Positions 42,260-53,441 of a DNA stretch of 59,649 bases are shown one piece after another (within the stretch, counting starts at the first letter, position 1; each line of letters starts with the position of its first letter). The translations under genes were made by a program, and so were the position numbers. This stretch comes from an uncultured Clostridia bacterium (GTDB lineage: Bacteria > Bacillota > Clostridia > Monoglobales > Monoglobaceae). Location of the stretch: assembly GCA_934454115.1 (NCBI GenBank), contig CAKSFQ010000013.1:1-59649 (forward strand), read 5' to 3'. The notes under the pieces are model-generated. The model saw nothing but the letters and a program-made list of their open reading frames with translations. It did no database searches and had not been told where the DNA came from.

Positions 42260-44008
42260 ATGAATGAAACAGCAGTAATTTATGGTATCAACGGTCCTGT
42301 CGTAACCGTAAAAGACGCCCCCTCCCTCTCTATGAAGGAGATGGTCTATGTAGGAAATGAGCGCCTGATCGGCGAGGTCATTGCCGTACATGGGGATAAC
42401 ACCGTGATTCAGGTCTATGAGGAGACCTCCGGCCTGACCGTCGGCGAGCCGGTCACCGCGACCGGGGCGCCGATGGCCGTAACCCTCGGCCCCGGTCTGA
42501 TCGGAAACATTTTTGACGGCATTGAGCGTCCGCTGCGCAGCATTGAGACGCTCTCCGGCCCGTTTATTTCCCGCGGGCTGCGCCCGGACGCTGTGGATAT
42601 GGACAAAAAATGGGATGTCACGGTTCTGCTTGCCGTTGGTGAAACCGTAGGCCCCTGCACCATTTTGGCAACCACACCGGAGACGGCGCTGATTACCCAT
42701 AAGATTATGGTGCCGCCCGATGTGGAGGGCGTCATTGAGGATATTGTTCCATCCGGCGCTTACACCTGCAAGGATGTAATCGCCAAAATCAAGACGCCGT
42801 CCGGCGAAATCAAAGAGATCAAACTGGTGCAGCAATGGCCGATCCGCAGCCCCAGGCCGCACGCCCTGCGTGAGCCGATTACCCGGCCGCTGATTACCGG
42901 TCAGCGTATTTTGGATATTCTCTTTCCGCTCGCAAAGGGCGGAACCGCCGCAATACCGGGCGGCTTTGGCACCGGCAAGACCATGACCCAGCATCAGCTT
43001 GCAAAATGGTCGGACGCCGATATCATTATCTACATCGGCTGCGGGGAGCGCGGTAATGAGATGACCCAGGTTTTGGAGGATTTTACCGGACTGATTGACC
43101 CGAAATCCGGGCAGCCGCTGATGAACCGTACCCTTTTGATTGCAAACACGTCAAACATGCCGGTGGCTGCCCGTGAGGCGTCCATCTATACCGGCGTGAC
43201 CCTGGCGGAATATTATCGGGACATGGGCTACCATGTTGCGATCATGGCGGACTCGACCTCGCGTTGGGCGGAGGCGCTGCGTGAGATTTCCGGCCGTCTG
43301 GAGGAAATGCCGGCCGAAGAAGGCTTTCCGGCATACTTGCCGTCCCGTCTTTCGGAATTTTATGAGCGTGCCGGCTATGTACAGACCTTAAACGGCCAGG
43401 AGGGCAGTGTTACCCTGATCGGCGCGGTTTCGCCGCAGGGCGGCGACTTCTCGGAGCCGGTCACCCAGAACACCAAGCGTTTTACCCGCTGCTTCTGGGG
43501 GCTTGATAAGGAGCTGGCTTATGCCCGTCACTATCCGGCCATCAACTGGCTGACCAGTTACAGTGAGTACATGAACGACCTTGGCGCATGGTATGAGGAA
43601 AACGTTGCGCCGGAATTTTTGGAAAACCGTGCTGAAATCATTAAGATTTTGCAGGAAGAAAGCGCTCTGATGGATATCGTAAAGCTGATTGGCGCTGACG
43701 TTCTGCCGGAGGATCAGCGGCTCACCTTAGAGATCGCGCGTATCATTCGGGTCGGCTTTTTACAACAAAACGCCTATAATATCACCGATACCTATGTACC
43801 GATCAAAAAGCAGTATAAGATGCTGGAACTAATCCTGGCGCTTTATCACAAATGCCGCGCCCTGGTTACCGAGGAAGCGATTCCGCTGCGGCAGATTCAG
43901 GAGAACGGGATTTTTGACAAGGTTGTCAAGGTAAAATACGATATCGAAAACGATAATTTGGAAAAGTTTGATGCGCTTTTTGCAGAAATTGACGCATTGG
44001 CATTCTAA
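42260..44008 (+). CDS. ntpA: V-type ATPase catalytic subunit A
   Basis: 582 residues. Walker A GGFGTGKT near residue 235, the bulge or non-homologous domain typical of A subunits (residues about 115-190), catalytic-site text [19 protein letters not shown], and [20 protein letters not shown]. Catalytic nucleotides are hydrolysed or made here. The complex is cytoplasmic, on the membrane. Full length. Confidence 0.97.
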   Translation: MNETAVIYGINGPVVTVKDAPSLSMKEMVYVGNERLIGEVIAVHGDNTVIQVYEETSGLTVGEPVTATGAPMAVTLGPGLIGNIFDGIERPLRSIETLSGPFISRGLRPDAVDMDKKWDVTVLLAVGETVGPCTILATTPETALITHKIMVPPDVEGVIEDIVPSGAYTCKDVIAKIKTPSGEIKEIKLVQQWPIRSPRPHALREPITRPLITGQRILDILFPLAKGGTAAIPGGFGTGKTMTQHQLAKWSDADIIIYIGCGERGNEMTQVLEDFTGLIDPKSGQPLMNRTLLIANTSNMPVAAREASIYTGVTLAEYYRDMGYHVAIMADSTSRWAEALREISGRLEEMPAEEGFPAYLPSRLSEFYERAGYVQTLNGQEGSVTLIGAVSPQGGDFSEPVTQNTKRFTRCFWGLDKELAYARHYPAINWLTSYSEYMNDLGAWYEENVAPEFLENRAEIIKILQEESALMDIVKLIGADVLPEDQRLTLEIARIIRVGFLQQNAYNITDTYVPIKKQYKMLELILALYHKCRALVTEEAIPLRQIQENGIFDKVVKVKYDIENDNLEKFDALFAEIDALAF

Positions 44009-44026
44009 CCATGGGAGGTGGCAGAC

Positions 44027-45409
44027 TTGCAGATTCAATATAGAGGATTGCGGGACCTTAGCGGTTCCCTGGTTGTTTTGGAGGGGATTTCCGGCGCGGC
44101 CTTTGACGAAATCCTTGAAATTCGTTTAGACAGCGGCGAAAAGCGCATCGGCAGAATTGTTGAGCTGACGCGCGACTATGCCGTAGTACAGGTATTTGAA
44201 GGGACGCAGGGGATTTCACTGACCAACACCCGTACAAAGCCGACCGGCTCGCCGCTCCGGCTTCCGCTCTCAAAAGAGATTTTGGGGCGTACCTTTGACG
44301 GCGTCGGCCGTCCGATCGACGATCTCGGCCCCGTCTATGCCGAAAAAAAGATGGACATCAACGGCAAGCCGATGAACCCGGTTTCGAGAGAATATCCGCG
44401 GTCTTTTATCCAGACCGGTATTTCAGCGATTGACGGCTTGACGACTCTGATTAAAGGGCAAAAGCTGCCGATCTTTTCCGGCAACGGTATGCCGCACGAT
44501 AACCTGGCGGTACAGATTGCATCCCAGGCACACATCGCCGAAGAATCCGGCGAAAACTTTGCCATTGTCTTTGGCGCAATGGGCGTAAAACACGATGTTG
44601 CCAACTATTTCACCACCGCCTTTGAACAAAGCGGTGCGCTGAACCGAAGCGTGATGTTTTTAAACACCTCCTCCGATCCTGTCGTTGAGCGTATTTTGAC
44701 GCCGCGCTGCGCGCTGACCGCCGCGGAATATCTGGCATTTGAGCTGGATATGCATGTGCTGGTTATTTTGACTGATATTACCTCTTACTGTGAGGCGTTG
44801 CGTGAGATTTCTTCCTCCAAGCAGGAAATTCCGTCAAGAAAGGGATATCCCGGCTATCTTTACAGTGACCTTGCATCGCTGTATGAGCGTGCCGGCATGA
44901 TTCAGGGAAGCAAGGGTTCGATCACCCAGATTCCGATTCTGACGATGCCAAACGATGATATCACCCACCCGATTCCGGACCTTACCGGGTACATCACCGA
45001 AGGACAGATTGTACTGGATCGTGCCCTGTCACAGAAGAACATCTACCCGCCGGTTTCCGTTCTGCCGTCTCTGTCGCGTCTGATGAAGGACGGTATCGGC
45101 GAAAAGTATACGACCGCCGACCATCCGGAGGTCAGCAACCAGCTTTTCTCGTCTTATGCCAAGGTACAGGATATCCGCGCCTTAGCCTCGGTCATCGGCG
45201 AGGATGAGTTATCCGACACCGACAAGCTCTATATGGAGTTTGGTGCAGAATTTGAGCAGCGGTTTGTCGGCCAGGGACGGAGCGAAAACCGCTCCATCAC
45301 GCAGACCATGGAAATCGGCTGGGAGCTTTTGCGGATTCTGCCGCGTGCAGAGCTTGACCGAATTTCGACCGAGACACTCGATCAGCACTATGACGAGGCA
45401 AACGCCTGA
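44027..45409 (+). CDS. ntpB: V-type ATPase regulatory subunit B
   Basis: 460 residues. I choose TTG 44027, 8 bases after GGGAGG; GTG 44018 lies on that site. No classical Walker A, as usual for subunit B; conserved text includes [35 protein letters not shown] and [17 protein letters not shown], whose arginine reaches into the catalytic site of A. It follows A by 18 bases. Confidence 0.95.
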   Translation: MQIQYRGLRDLSGSLVVLEGISGAAFDEILEIRLDSGEKRIGRIVELTRDYAVVQVFEGTQGISLTNTRTKPTGSPLRLPLSKEILGRTFDGVGRPIDDLGPVYAEKKMDINGKPMNPVSREYPRSFIQTGISAIDGLTTLIKGQKLPIFSGNGMPHDNLAVQIASQAHIAEESGENFAIVFGAMGVKHDVANYFTTAFEQSGALNRSVMFLNTSSDPVVERILTPRCALTAAEYLAFELDMHVLVILTDITSYCEALREISSSKQEIPSRKGYPGYLYSDLASLYERAGMIQGSKGSITQIPILTMPNDDITHPIPDLTGYITEGQIVLDRALSQKNIYPPVSVLPSLSRLMKDGIGEKYTTADHPEVSNQLFSSYAKVQDIRALASVIGEDELSDTDKLYMEFGAEFEQRFVGQGRSENRSITQTMEIGWELLRILPRAELDRISTETLDQHYDEANA

Positions 45410-45424
45410 GGGGAGTGAGCGAGT

Positions 45425-46036
45425 ATGGCAATGGTTCCGACCAAGGGAAATCTGATTTTAGCAAAAAACACACTATCGCTGTGTAAAACCGGGTATGAGC
45501 TTTTGGACAAAAAACGCAACATTTTAATCCGTGAGATGATGAACCTGATCGATGCCGCCAAAGAGATTCAAGATAAAATTGAATCAACCTTTCGCGATGC
45601 GTATTCTGCCCTGCAACAGGCAAACATTGATCTGGGTATCGACACGGTAGAAAAAATCGGTTACTCGGTCGAGGTGGAAGACTCCGTGGCAGTAAAGTTT
45701 CGCAGCGTTATGGGCGTTGAAATCCCGATTGTATCCATGGATGAGGCGCCAAACAAGCCCTCGTACGGAATGAAAAACACCACCTCATCTCTGGACGAGG
45801 CAGTGCTCAAATTCGGCGATGTAAAGCGCATGACCAAGCAATTGGCACAGATTGAGATTTCGGTCTTTCGGATTGCGGACAATGTAAAAAAGACGCAAAA
45901 ACGTGCAAATGCTCTGAAAAACATTATGATTCCGCGCTATGAAGCGGAGACGCGGCATATCCAGAATGCACTGGACGAAAAAGACCGCGAGGAATTTTCA
46001 CGGCTAAAGGTGATTAAAGCACAAAAAGGTGCATAA
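45425..46036 (+). CDS. ntpD: V-type ATPase subunit D (central rotor shaft)
   Basis: 203 residues, beginning MVPTKGNLILAKNTL as in subunit D, then the long antiparallel coiled coil (KLKK-type helices) ending in TQKRANALKNIMIPRYEAET. It rotates inside the A3B3 head. Last gene of the operon, followed by a terminator 1 base past the stop. Confidence 0.94.
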   Translation: MAMVPTKGNLILAKNTLSLCKTGYELLDKKRNILIREMMNLIDAAKEIQDKIESTFRDAYSALQQANIDLGIDTVEKIGYSVEVEDSVAVKFRSVMGVEIPIVSMDEAPNKPSYGMKNTTSSLDEAVLKFGDVKRMTKQLAQIEISVFRIADNVKKTQKRANALKNIMIPRYEAETRHIQNALDEKDREEFSRLKVIKAQKGA

Positions 46037-46062
46037 AAAAGACGGCGCACGCCGTCTTTTTT
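46035..46062. terminator. Bidirectional terminator between ntpD and rsmG
   Basis: AAAAAAGACGGC-gcac-GCCGTCTTTTTT: works for both converging operons and overlaps the rsmG stop codon. Confidence 0.95.
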
Positions 46063-46765
46063 ATTTTTTGATGCGGTTGGCACGGCGCGGAAAGTTCGGC
46101 GGCGTGGGTTTTCGCTTCCGGATCACAATCAGCTTGCGCACCATATCGCTCTTTGGCAGCGGCGCCGCAATGACCTCCTCGACCTTTCCGCCGAGACTGC
46201 CGAGCATCGGTCTTGCCGCCTCCAGTTCTTCTTCCACATTTTCTGCCTTTAAGGCCAAGAAGATACCGCCCACCTTCGTCAGCGGCAGACAATATTCTCC
46301 CAAAACCGTCAGATTCGCCACGGCACGGGAAGTCACAATATCAAACTGCTCCCGATACTCCTGATTTTTACCAAGCTCTTCCGCACGGCCATGCACTGCA
46401 CAAATCTCTGTAAGCGCCAGCTGCTCGCATACGGCGGTCAAAAAACCAACTCTCTTCTGCAAGGAATCGAGCAGCGTAACGTTGAGATCCGGGCGCATAA
46501 TTTTAAGCGGAATCCCCGGAAAACCGGCGCCGGTTCCGACATCGGCAAGCCGTGCCTCCTTCGGGAACGGAACGTAAAACAGCGGTAAAATACTATCCAA
46601 AAAGTGCTTGACTGCAATACCGTCGGGGTCGACAATGGCGGTCAGGTTAATTTTTTGGTTCCACTCCCGTAGCTGTGCTGCATAGGCCGCGAGCTGATCG
46701 ATCTGTTGCTCCGTGATGGTACCGCCAAGCGATTGTATCCCGCTTTTCAATAATTCTGCATTCAT
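46061..46765 (-). CDS. rsmG: 16S rRNA m7G527 methyltransferase
   Basis: 234 residues. SAM-binding ADVGTGAGFPGIPLKIM and the following VTLLDSLQKRVGFL, then FDIVTSRAVANL and the C-terminal RKRKPTPPNFPRRANRIKK, all typical of RsmG (GidB). Methylates G527 in the 530 loop of 16S rRNA; loss gives low-level streptomycin resistance. In many genomes rsmG lies close to the origin with parAB, which is not the case here, though dnaN is only 7.8 kb away. Confidence 0.96.
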   Translation of the reverse strand: MNAELLKSGIQSLGGTITEQQIDQLAAYAAQLREWNQKINLTAIVDPDGIAVKHFLDSILPLFYVPFPKEARLADVGTGAGFPGIPLKIMRPDLNVTLLDSLQKRVGFLTAVCEQLALTEICAVHGRAEELGKNQEYREQFDIVTSRAVANLTVLGEYCLPLTKVGGIFLALKAENVEEELEAARPMLGSLGGKVEEVIAAPLPKSDMVRKLIVIRKRKPTPPNFPRRANRIKK

Positions 46766-46794
46766 GGCTTATCCCCTCTTTTTATATTGAAAAG

Positions 46795-46869
46795 AAAGGA
46801 GTGTATCTCCGGCCGCCACCGGACAGGCAGAGCCTTATCCGGTGATAGCGTTTCGATACACTCCTTTTG
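46795..46869 (-). terminator. Large nested hairpin after the ferredoxin gene
   Basis: Outer arms AAAGGAGTGTATC and GATACACTCCTTT (13 bp) enclose an inner CACCGG/CCGGTG stem. On the minus strand CTTTTC follows, so it can end ferredoxin transcription. The long branched shape is unusual for a plain terminator. Confidence 0.55.
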
Positions 46870-46881
46870 TGCGCCTGATTT

Positions 46882-47049
46882 TTACGCCTGCGGAGCGTCC
46901 ACAGGACATACATTGGCACAGTTGCCGCACTCGATGCACTCGTCTGCATTGATCTCGTATTTTGCATCGCCTTCGCTGATGCAGGATACAGGACATTCGC
47001 TGGCGCAAACACCGCACTTAATGCAATCGTCGTTAATTGTATAAGCCAT
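46882..47049 (-). CDS. 2[4Fe-4S] ferredoxin, 55 aa
   Basis: Short gene: ATG 47049, stop TAA at 46884-46882. Protein begins MAYTINDDCIKCGVC and has two CxxCxxCxxxCP motifs, CIKCGVCASECP and CIECGNCANVCP, with the compact spacing of clostridial ferredoxins. It is the likely soluble electron carrier for the HydABC hydrogenase and for pyruvate oxidation. A GAGGTG site lies 8 bases upstream. Monocistronic, with the large hairpin as terminator. Confidence 0.95.
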   Translation of the reverse strand: MAYTINDDCIKCGVCASECPVSCISEGDAKYEINADECIECGNCANVCPVDAPQA

Positions 47050-47195
47050 TCTGATTCACCTCGCCATTTAAAATTTACACCTTCATCATAATATAATTTC
47101 TCTCATTTGTCAAGCAGTTTATCAAATATCATCCTTCTTTCCGGCTTCGCGAAAAGGGCAAAATGCTATGACACAATTATCCTTATTAACAGAAT

Positions 47196-47220
47196 GTATC
47201 AGATTCGATTCCCGTGTGCA
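47196..47220 (+). repeat. Terminal fragment of another R2 copy
   Basis: ATTCGATTCCCGTGTGC followed by ATA matches the R2 right terminus and abuts the full R2 element head to head, forming a TCCCGTGTGC/GCACACGGGA hairpin (47210-47233). Suggests one R2 copy inserted beside or into the end of another. Confidence 0.55.
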
Positions 47221-47497
47221 TAGGCACACGGGAGTTGAACACAATATGGTTTAAGCAGGCAAATTTGTGAAAATACTGCGTAAAAATGCTCGTCAATACG
47301 TCAGTATTCACTGCGCTTTTTCCTTGTATTTTACAAAAATTTGCTCTGTTTAAACTCTTTGACCCTGTGTGCAGAAAAATGATGATATTTTTGTTTTCGG
47401 CGGACGAAGCAAGGCTAACGCCTTGCAAGGACAACGATACAAAAAGATTGTGATTTTTCAATCACAGGGCATATCGGGTTCGACTCCCGTGTGCCTA
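47221..47497 (-). mobile_element. R2, MITE-like element with 20-bp terminal inverted repeats
   Basis: Left end TAGGCACACGGGAGTTGAAC (47221-47240) and right end GTTCGACTCCCGTGTGCCTA (47478-47497) are inverted repeats with one mismatch in 20. Both ends are TA, which fits a TA target duplication of the IS630/mariner type. 277 bp, no transposase. The 152 bp next to the left end recur at 32346-32495. Inside, TGTGATT/AATCACA and GCAAGGC/GCCTTGC form hairpins. Confidence 0.75.
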
Positions 47498-48831
47498 ATC
47501 CAGTTATATTTTTGGATCTTTACCACGGCAACCGCACACTTTATGATCTGGTCGCTCTTTAAACAGAAAAACACCCAAACCGGATCAGCCTTCAAACAAA
47601 AAGCAACAACCATCGAGCACGGAATCACCAGGCACCACATAAAAATCAAATCATTTTTAAATACAAACGCCGTGTCACCGCCGCCGCGCAAAATTCCCGT
47701 CAGGCAGGGAACCTGATACGCTGTTCCCATCACGGTAATTGATAAAACCGTCATAAACTGCAGCGCCATAACGGCGGATTCCGCGGAAACATGGTAAAAC
47801 TGCAGGATTGGCCGCCGTAACAAAAACAGGCACAACCCTGTAAAGATGCCGATGCCAAGAAAGAGCAGCTGCATCGTTTGGGTATAAGGCCGAACCAAAT
47901 CACGCCTGCCCTCTCCGATGGTTTTAGAAATCATGACCGCCGCAGCAGATGCGGAGGCATAGACCAGTACGGTAATCATCTGAAACAGTGTATTTGCGAT
48001 ACTGTTTGCCGTAATGGCTGATGCGCCCAGGCGTCCCAGGATTCCCAGTTGAATACTCATGGCAATGCCCCAGAGTGCACTGGACAAAAAGACCGGAACA
48101 CCCTTTTTCATGTATGCGATAAAAAGAGAGCGATCCATCCTCCCGAAATGGGAAAGCCGAAGCTTTAACTTTTGATCCCGAAAACGAACATACCATATCA
48201 CGGCGGCACACTCTAAAATTCTGGAAACCGTTGTCGCAACCGCCGCACCCGGCGCACCCATCTCCGGGAACCCAAGATGTCCGTAGATGAAGCAATAGTT
48301 TAAAAATACATTTGTTACCAGAGTAATGAACGAGGTATAAAAACCAAGCTTTACCGTCTCGACGCTATTCATATCCACAATCAGCGACGTGGTTATGGCA
48401 AAGATGGGATAGGTCACGACAATAATCTTTAAATAACCGCAACCCTCCCGGACAAACGATGGCTCGGCGGACAAAAGGGACAGAATCTGTGACGGAAACA
48501 CTGCCGTCGCCGCGGCCACCAAGCAGGCAATCAGCAACGCCAACTTCATTGCGATATTGGCTGCGCGCTGCATCGTTGCGCGGTCACGCTGCCCCCACGC
48601 CCTGGATATAAAGATCTGACCGCCCTCGCAGATTCCGGTCACCATCAGCTGAAGGACAAACTGAATCTGGTTCACCAGTGCAACGCCGGAGAGCGCCTGC
48701 TCGGAATACTGACCCAGCATTACACTGTCTGCCAGGTTCACCATAAACACAATCATATTCCGCAGGGCGACCGAAAACGTCAAATAAAAAAACCAGCGGT
48801 AAAAACTTTTTTCTTTCACCAAAGACATCAT
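47458..48831 (-). CDS. MATE-family multidrug efflux transporter
   Basis: 457 residues from ATG 48831 with AAAGGA at 6 bases. About 12 membrane helices in two repeats; MATE text includes VNLADSVMLGQYSEQALSGV, QIQFVLQLMVTGICEGGQIF and GAPGAAVATTVSRILECAAV. Exports drugs or metabolites in exchange for Na+ or H+. Its last codons after WIR (HTGVEPDMPCD, then TGA at 47460-47458) come from the right end of the R2 element, so the native C-terminus was replaced by about 11 foreign residues. The membrane part is intact, so it may still work. Confidence 0.9.
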   Translation of the reverse strand: MMSLVKEKSFYRWFFYLTFSVALRNMIVFMVNLADSVMLGQYSEQALSGVALVNQIQFVLQLMVTGICEGGQIFISRAWGQRDRATMQRAANIAMKLALLIACLVAAATAVFPSQILSLLSAEPSFVREGCGYLKIIVVTYPIFAITTSLIVDMNSVETVKLGFYTSFITLVTNVFLNYCFIYGHLGFPEMGAPGAAVATTVSRILECAAVIWYVRFRDQKLKLRLSHFGRMDRSLFIAYMKKGVPVFLSSALWGIAMSIQLGILGRLGASAITANSIANTLFQMITVLVYASASAAAVMISKTIGEGRRDLVRPYTQTMQLLFLGIGIFTGLCLFLLRRPILQFYHVSAESAVMALQFMTVLSITVMGTAYQVPCLTGILRGGGDTAFVFKNDLIFMWCLVIPCSMVVAFCLKADPVWVFFCLKSDQIIKCAVAVVKIQKYNWIRHTGVEPDMPCD

Positions 48832-48906
48832 ACATTTCCTTTCACCCGACCGAATCAAACGCATCCAAAATGACAAATTTTTTCATTCGGCCGGACATTC
48901 ATTCCG

Positions 48907-49524
48907 CTAATCCTGCAAAAACAAGTCTTTTGTATAAGGCAGGGACAAAATCCAGTCACAGTACGTATGCCACTCCAAAAGCTTATGGTTTCTTCTGGCA
49001 TAGTACATGTTCAGCAAATTCTCATAATTCATGGTGACGGTGCGCTTTTGGTTGTAGCCGGACGGCAAAAGCTGAATCAGGTCGTACCAGTCCGCCTTAT
49101 CCTTTTTTTCTACAAAGCGCAGCCGCCGCTGCTCCAAAAACACAAGCAGCGTCTCCAATGCACGGACTGCGTCCGCGCTTAAATGGTCGTGGCTGAAGTC
49201 GTCCAGGGCAAAGGGCTTGCTATGGATTTTATGCATGGTGCTGGTCGAGTTTGCGACGGTTGCCACCTTGTAGGTATCAAACTCCTTCCACCAGTACATC
49301 GGCGCCGTAATATCCACCGAGACCAGAATCTGCCGGATAAACTTTCGATGATCGCTGCCTGCCTTACAGAGGCGTTTGGCAAGCTCCAGATCGTTTTGCC
49401 CAAGCACATAGTTTCCGTTTTCATCATATGCACTATCGATGCGCGACCAGCTATTCAGCGGATTTCTTGCGCCGCGAATCGCCCCTTCCAAGTTCATGAC
49501 CTTTGCGTGCTCGATAAGAATCAT
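48907..49524 (-). CDS. ThyX-like protein, common in Firmicutes and phages
   Basis: 205 residues from ATG 49524, with AAAGGA upstream. It begins MILIEHAKVMNLEGAIRGAR and has DHRKFIRQILVSVDITAPMY, then WWKEFDTYKVATVANSTSTM and LPSGYNQKRTVTMNYENLLN. I know this family as a widespread protein of Firmicutes and their phages with a fold resembling flavin-dependent thymidylate synthase. The ThyX motif RHRxxSxNxxSxR is not present, so synthase activity should not be assumed. The gene is downstream of gyrB, separated by the R1b element. Confidence 0.6.
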   Translation of the reverse strand: MILIEHAKVMNLEGAIRGARNPLNSWSRIDSAYDENGNYVLGQNDLELAKRLCKAGSDHRKFIRQILVSVDITAPMYWWKEFDTYKVATVANSTSTMHKIHSKPFALDDFSHDHLSADAVRALETLLVFLEQRRLRFVEKKDKADWYDLIQLLPSGYNQKRTVTMNYENLLNMYYARRNHKLLEWHTYCDWILSLPYTKDLFLQD

Positions 49525-49554
49525 CGCTATCGCATCCTTTCTTTTGATATTCAA

Positions 49555-49576
49555 AGAGCGCAGATCACTGCGCTCT
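49555..49576. terminator. Hairpin at the left edge of R1b (copy 1)
   Basis: AGAGCGCAG (49555-49563), ATCA loop, CTGCGCTCT (49568-49576). Identical to the hairpin at 49969-49990. No T run remains after it on the plus strand because the element follows. Confidence 0.75.
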
Positions 49577-49968
49577 GAGCGTGTCGATAAAACCTATTTT
49601 GCGAAAAATTTCATTTTGATTTTATCGCCGTCCCCTGCTTAGCCATGCCGTCTCGGCTCTCGCCTCGGTCAGCGATGGACGACTGCCACCGGCAGTCATC
49701 GCCACGGCGGCGCGGCAATGAAATTTTTCGTCGATTTCACGCCGTTTTCGGCAAGATATTGCGACATTGCCCAAACGGGCGCAGTAAAAAACATAGGGCG
49801 TCCCAAAAATCTTACTTGATTTTTGGGAAAAAGGAGCAGCGCCGGAGCCTAGGTGATGGTTTGACGGTTTTTGTCAAATCGAGCCACTGCGCAGGCAGAT
49901 GTGACGCGGGCGCTGGGCAATCAATTCAAAGCAATATCTTGCTGAAAACTGACTTTTTCGACCGTCTG
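49577..49968 (+). repeat. Interspersed element R1, copy b (392 bp)
   Basis: Same element as 18311-18540, in the other orientation, with two extra internal segments. Ends GAGCGTG and CGTCTG. Stem 1: CGAAAAATTTCATT (49602-49615) with AATGAAATTTTTCG (49717-49730). Stem 2: GCAAGATATTGC (49751-49762) with GCAATATCTTGC (49931-49942). CCAAAAATC/GATTTTTGG forms a third inside the extra segment. No gene. Confidence 0.8.
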
Positions 49969-49994
49969 AGAGCGCAGATCACTGCGCTCTTTTT

Positions 49995-49996
<2 letters not shown>
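49969..49996. terminator. Hairpin at the right edge of R1b (copy 2), gyrB side
   Basis: Same 9-bp stem (49969-49977 with 49982-49990), here followed on the plus strand by TTTTTTT. It touches the gyrB stop codon. Confidence 0.75.
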
Positions 49997-51995
<1,999 letters not shown>

Positions 51996-52080
51996 TCAGC
52001 CTTTCTGACTCACAATTTTCCTTCCGTTTGTCCCGCGGTGAGCCGGGCGGAACATGTATTTTAGCATCGTTAATATCCGG

Positions 52081-52335
52081 TTACCTTCCACGCGCCGCGC
52101 GTCCGGCCAGCGCTTTGGATGAAATATTGGTAATATAAATCACCGATTGCCCGTCTATCTCACATAACACAAAAGTTTTGGGGATTTCGTCCGAAACGTT
52201 ACGGACAAATCCCTCCTCCTCCACAATTTTTAAAAAATCACGGGTATTCTGCGACTGCGAGGTGCTCTCCAAATCCAAAATCGCAATGATATTCTTGGTA
52301 TTTACCACCGTATCACTGCCCAAATGCAGATACAT
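52081..52335 (-). CDS. remB: Extracellular matrix regulator RemB
   Basis: 84 residues starting MYLHLGSDTVVNTKNIIAIL, then VIYITNISSKAL: the RemB/YaaB family of small proteins that sit between recF and gyrB in Firmicutes and regulate matrix genes in Bacillus. The ATG shares its A with the recF stop TGA, so they are translationally coupled. The C-terminal AGRAARGR is basic. Confidence 0.88.
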   Translation of the reverse strand: MYLHLGSDTVVNTKNIIAILDLESTSQSQNTRDFLKIVEEEGFVRNVSDEIPKTFVLCEIDGQSVIYITNISSKALAGRAARGR

Positions 52336-53441
52336 CAAACCCCTCCTTCTCGCCGCGCCGTCCCGTTTTCAACCCGAAACAGACAGGCGCTTTCGTCCAC
52401 CGTCAGACCATCCAAATCCGTACAGGTGATAAACATCTGGGTTTTTCGGATATGGCGCAGCACAAAGCTGCGGCGTTTTTGATCCAATTCACTCATAATA
52501 TCATCCAGCAGCAAAACCGGGTAGTCCCCCGTCTCCTCCTGCATGAGTTTGACCTCTGCAAGCTTTTGCACCAGGACAATCGTCTTTTGCTGCCCCTGTG
52601 AGGCAAACGCCTTTGCCGACTGTCCGTTAATCAGATAGTCGATATCCTCCCGGTGCGGCCCGATCACCGACTCTCTGATATCCAGCTCCCGGCCGGATAC
52701 CTCGCAAAACCGTGCAAAGAGCTTTTCTTTTACTTTCGCCTGAGAAAGATCCTCCGCACTGCCGATACAAGACGAGTACCGCATTGAAAGCTTCTCCTTG
52801 CCGTCCGATATCTCCCGCTGAATCGCACCGGCGGTGCGGGCGATTTTATCCAGGTATGCCGCGCGGCAGACAATCATCTCGGCTGCCACCGAAGACATCT
52901 TATCGTTTAAGATCTCCAGCATTGCCATATTGGGTCGTTCCATCTTTAAAAGCGCATTTTTGCTGTCCAGCAGCTTTTTATAATCTGACAGCGCCGAAAA
53001 ATAGCTGGGTCTTAACTGACTGATTAAAATGTCCAGATTCCGTCGCCGCTGCTTAGGTCCTTCTTTTACCAGGCTTAAATATTCCGGTCCGAAATACACC
53101 ACGCGGAACCGGCCCACCAGTTCACTGTTTTTGCGGATCGGAATATCATTGACACGGATGCTTTTGCGCCGGTTATGATATAACTCAATCTTTGCGGTAC
53201 TCTCCCGATCCCCATCCACAAAGTCAAGGGTGAGCGCCGCGCTCTCCCGGCCGTGATAAATCAGTTCCGTATCGCGCCGGGCGCGGTTTGCCTTTCCCAT
53301 GGAGAACAGGTAGATCGCCTCTAACACATTGGTCTTGCCCTGAGCGTTATCGCCGCAAAGAATATTCACGCCGCTGCCAAACTCCAGCGACTGCTCGGTA
53401 TAGTTCCGAAAATTTTGAAGGTTCAGCCGATTCGCCTGCAT
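52335..53441 (-). CDS. recF: Recombination mediator RecF
   Basis: 368 residues. Walker A GDNAQGKTNVLEAIY near residue 31, the signature-like FASQGQQKTIVL, Walker B LLLDDIMSELD, and FITCTDLDGL near the end: SMC-like ATPase that loads RecA at gaps with RecO and RecR. Its start overlaps the dnaN stop (TGATG), and its stop overlaps the remB start. Confidence 0.97.
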   Translation of the reverse strand: MQANRLNLQNFRNYTEQSLEFGSGVNILCGDNAQGKTNVLEAIYLFSMGKANRARRDTELIYHGRESAALTLDFVDGDRESTAKIELYHNRRKSIRVNDIPIRKNSELVGRFRVVYFGPEYLSLVKEGPKQRRRNLDILISQLRPSYFSALSDYKKLLDSKNALLKMERPNMAMLEILNDKMSSVAAEMIVCRAAYLDKIARTAGAIQREISDGKEKLSMRYSSCIGSAEDLSQAKVKEKLFARFCEVSGRELDIRESVIGPHREDIDYLINGQSAKAFASQGQQKTIVLVQKLAEVKLMQEETGDYPVLLLDDIMSELDQKRRSFVLRHIRKTQMFITCTDLDGLTVDESACLFRVENGTARREGGV

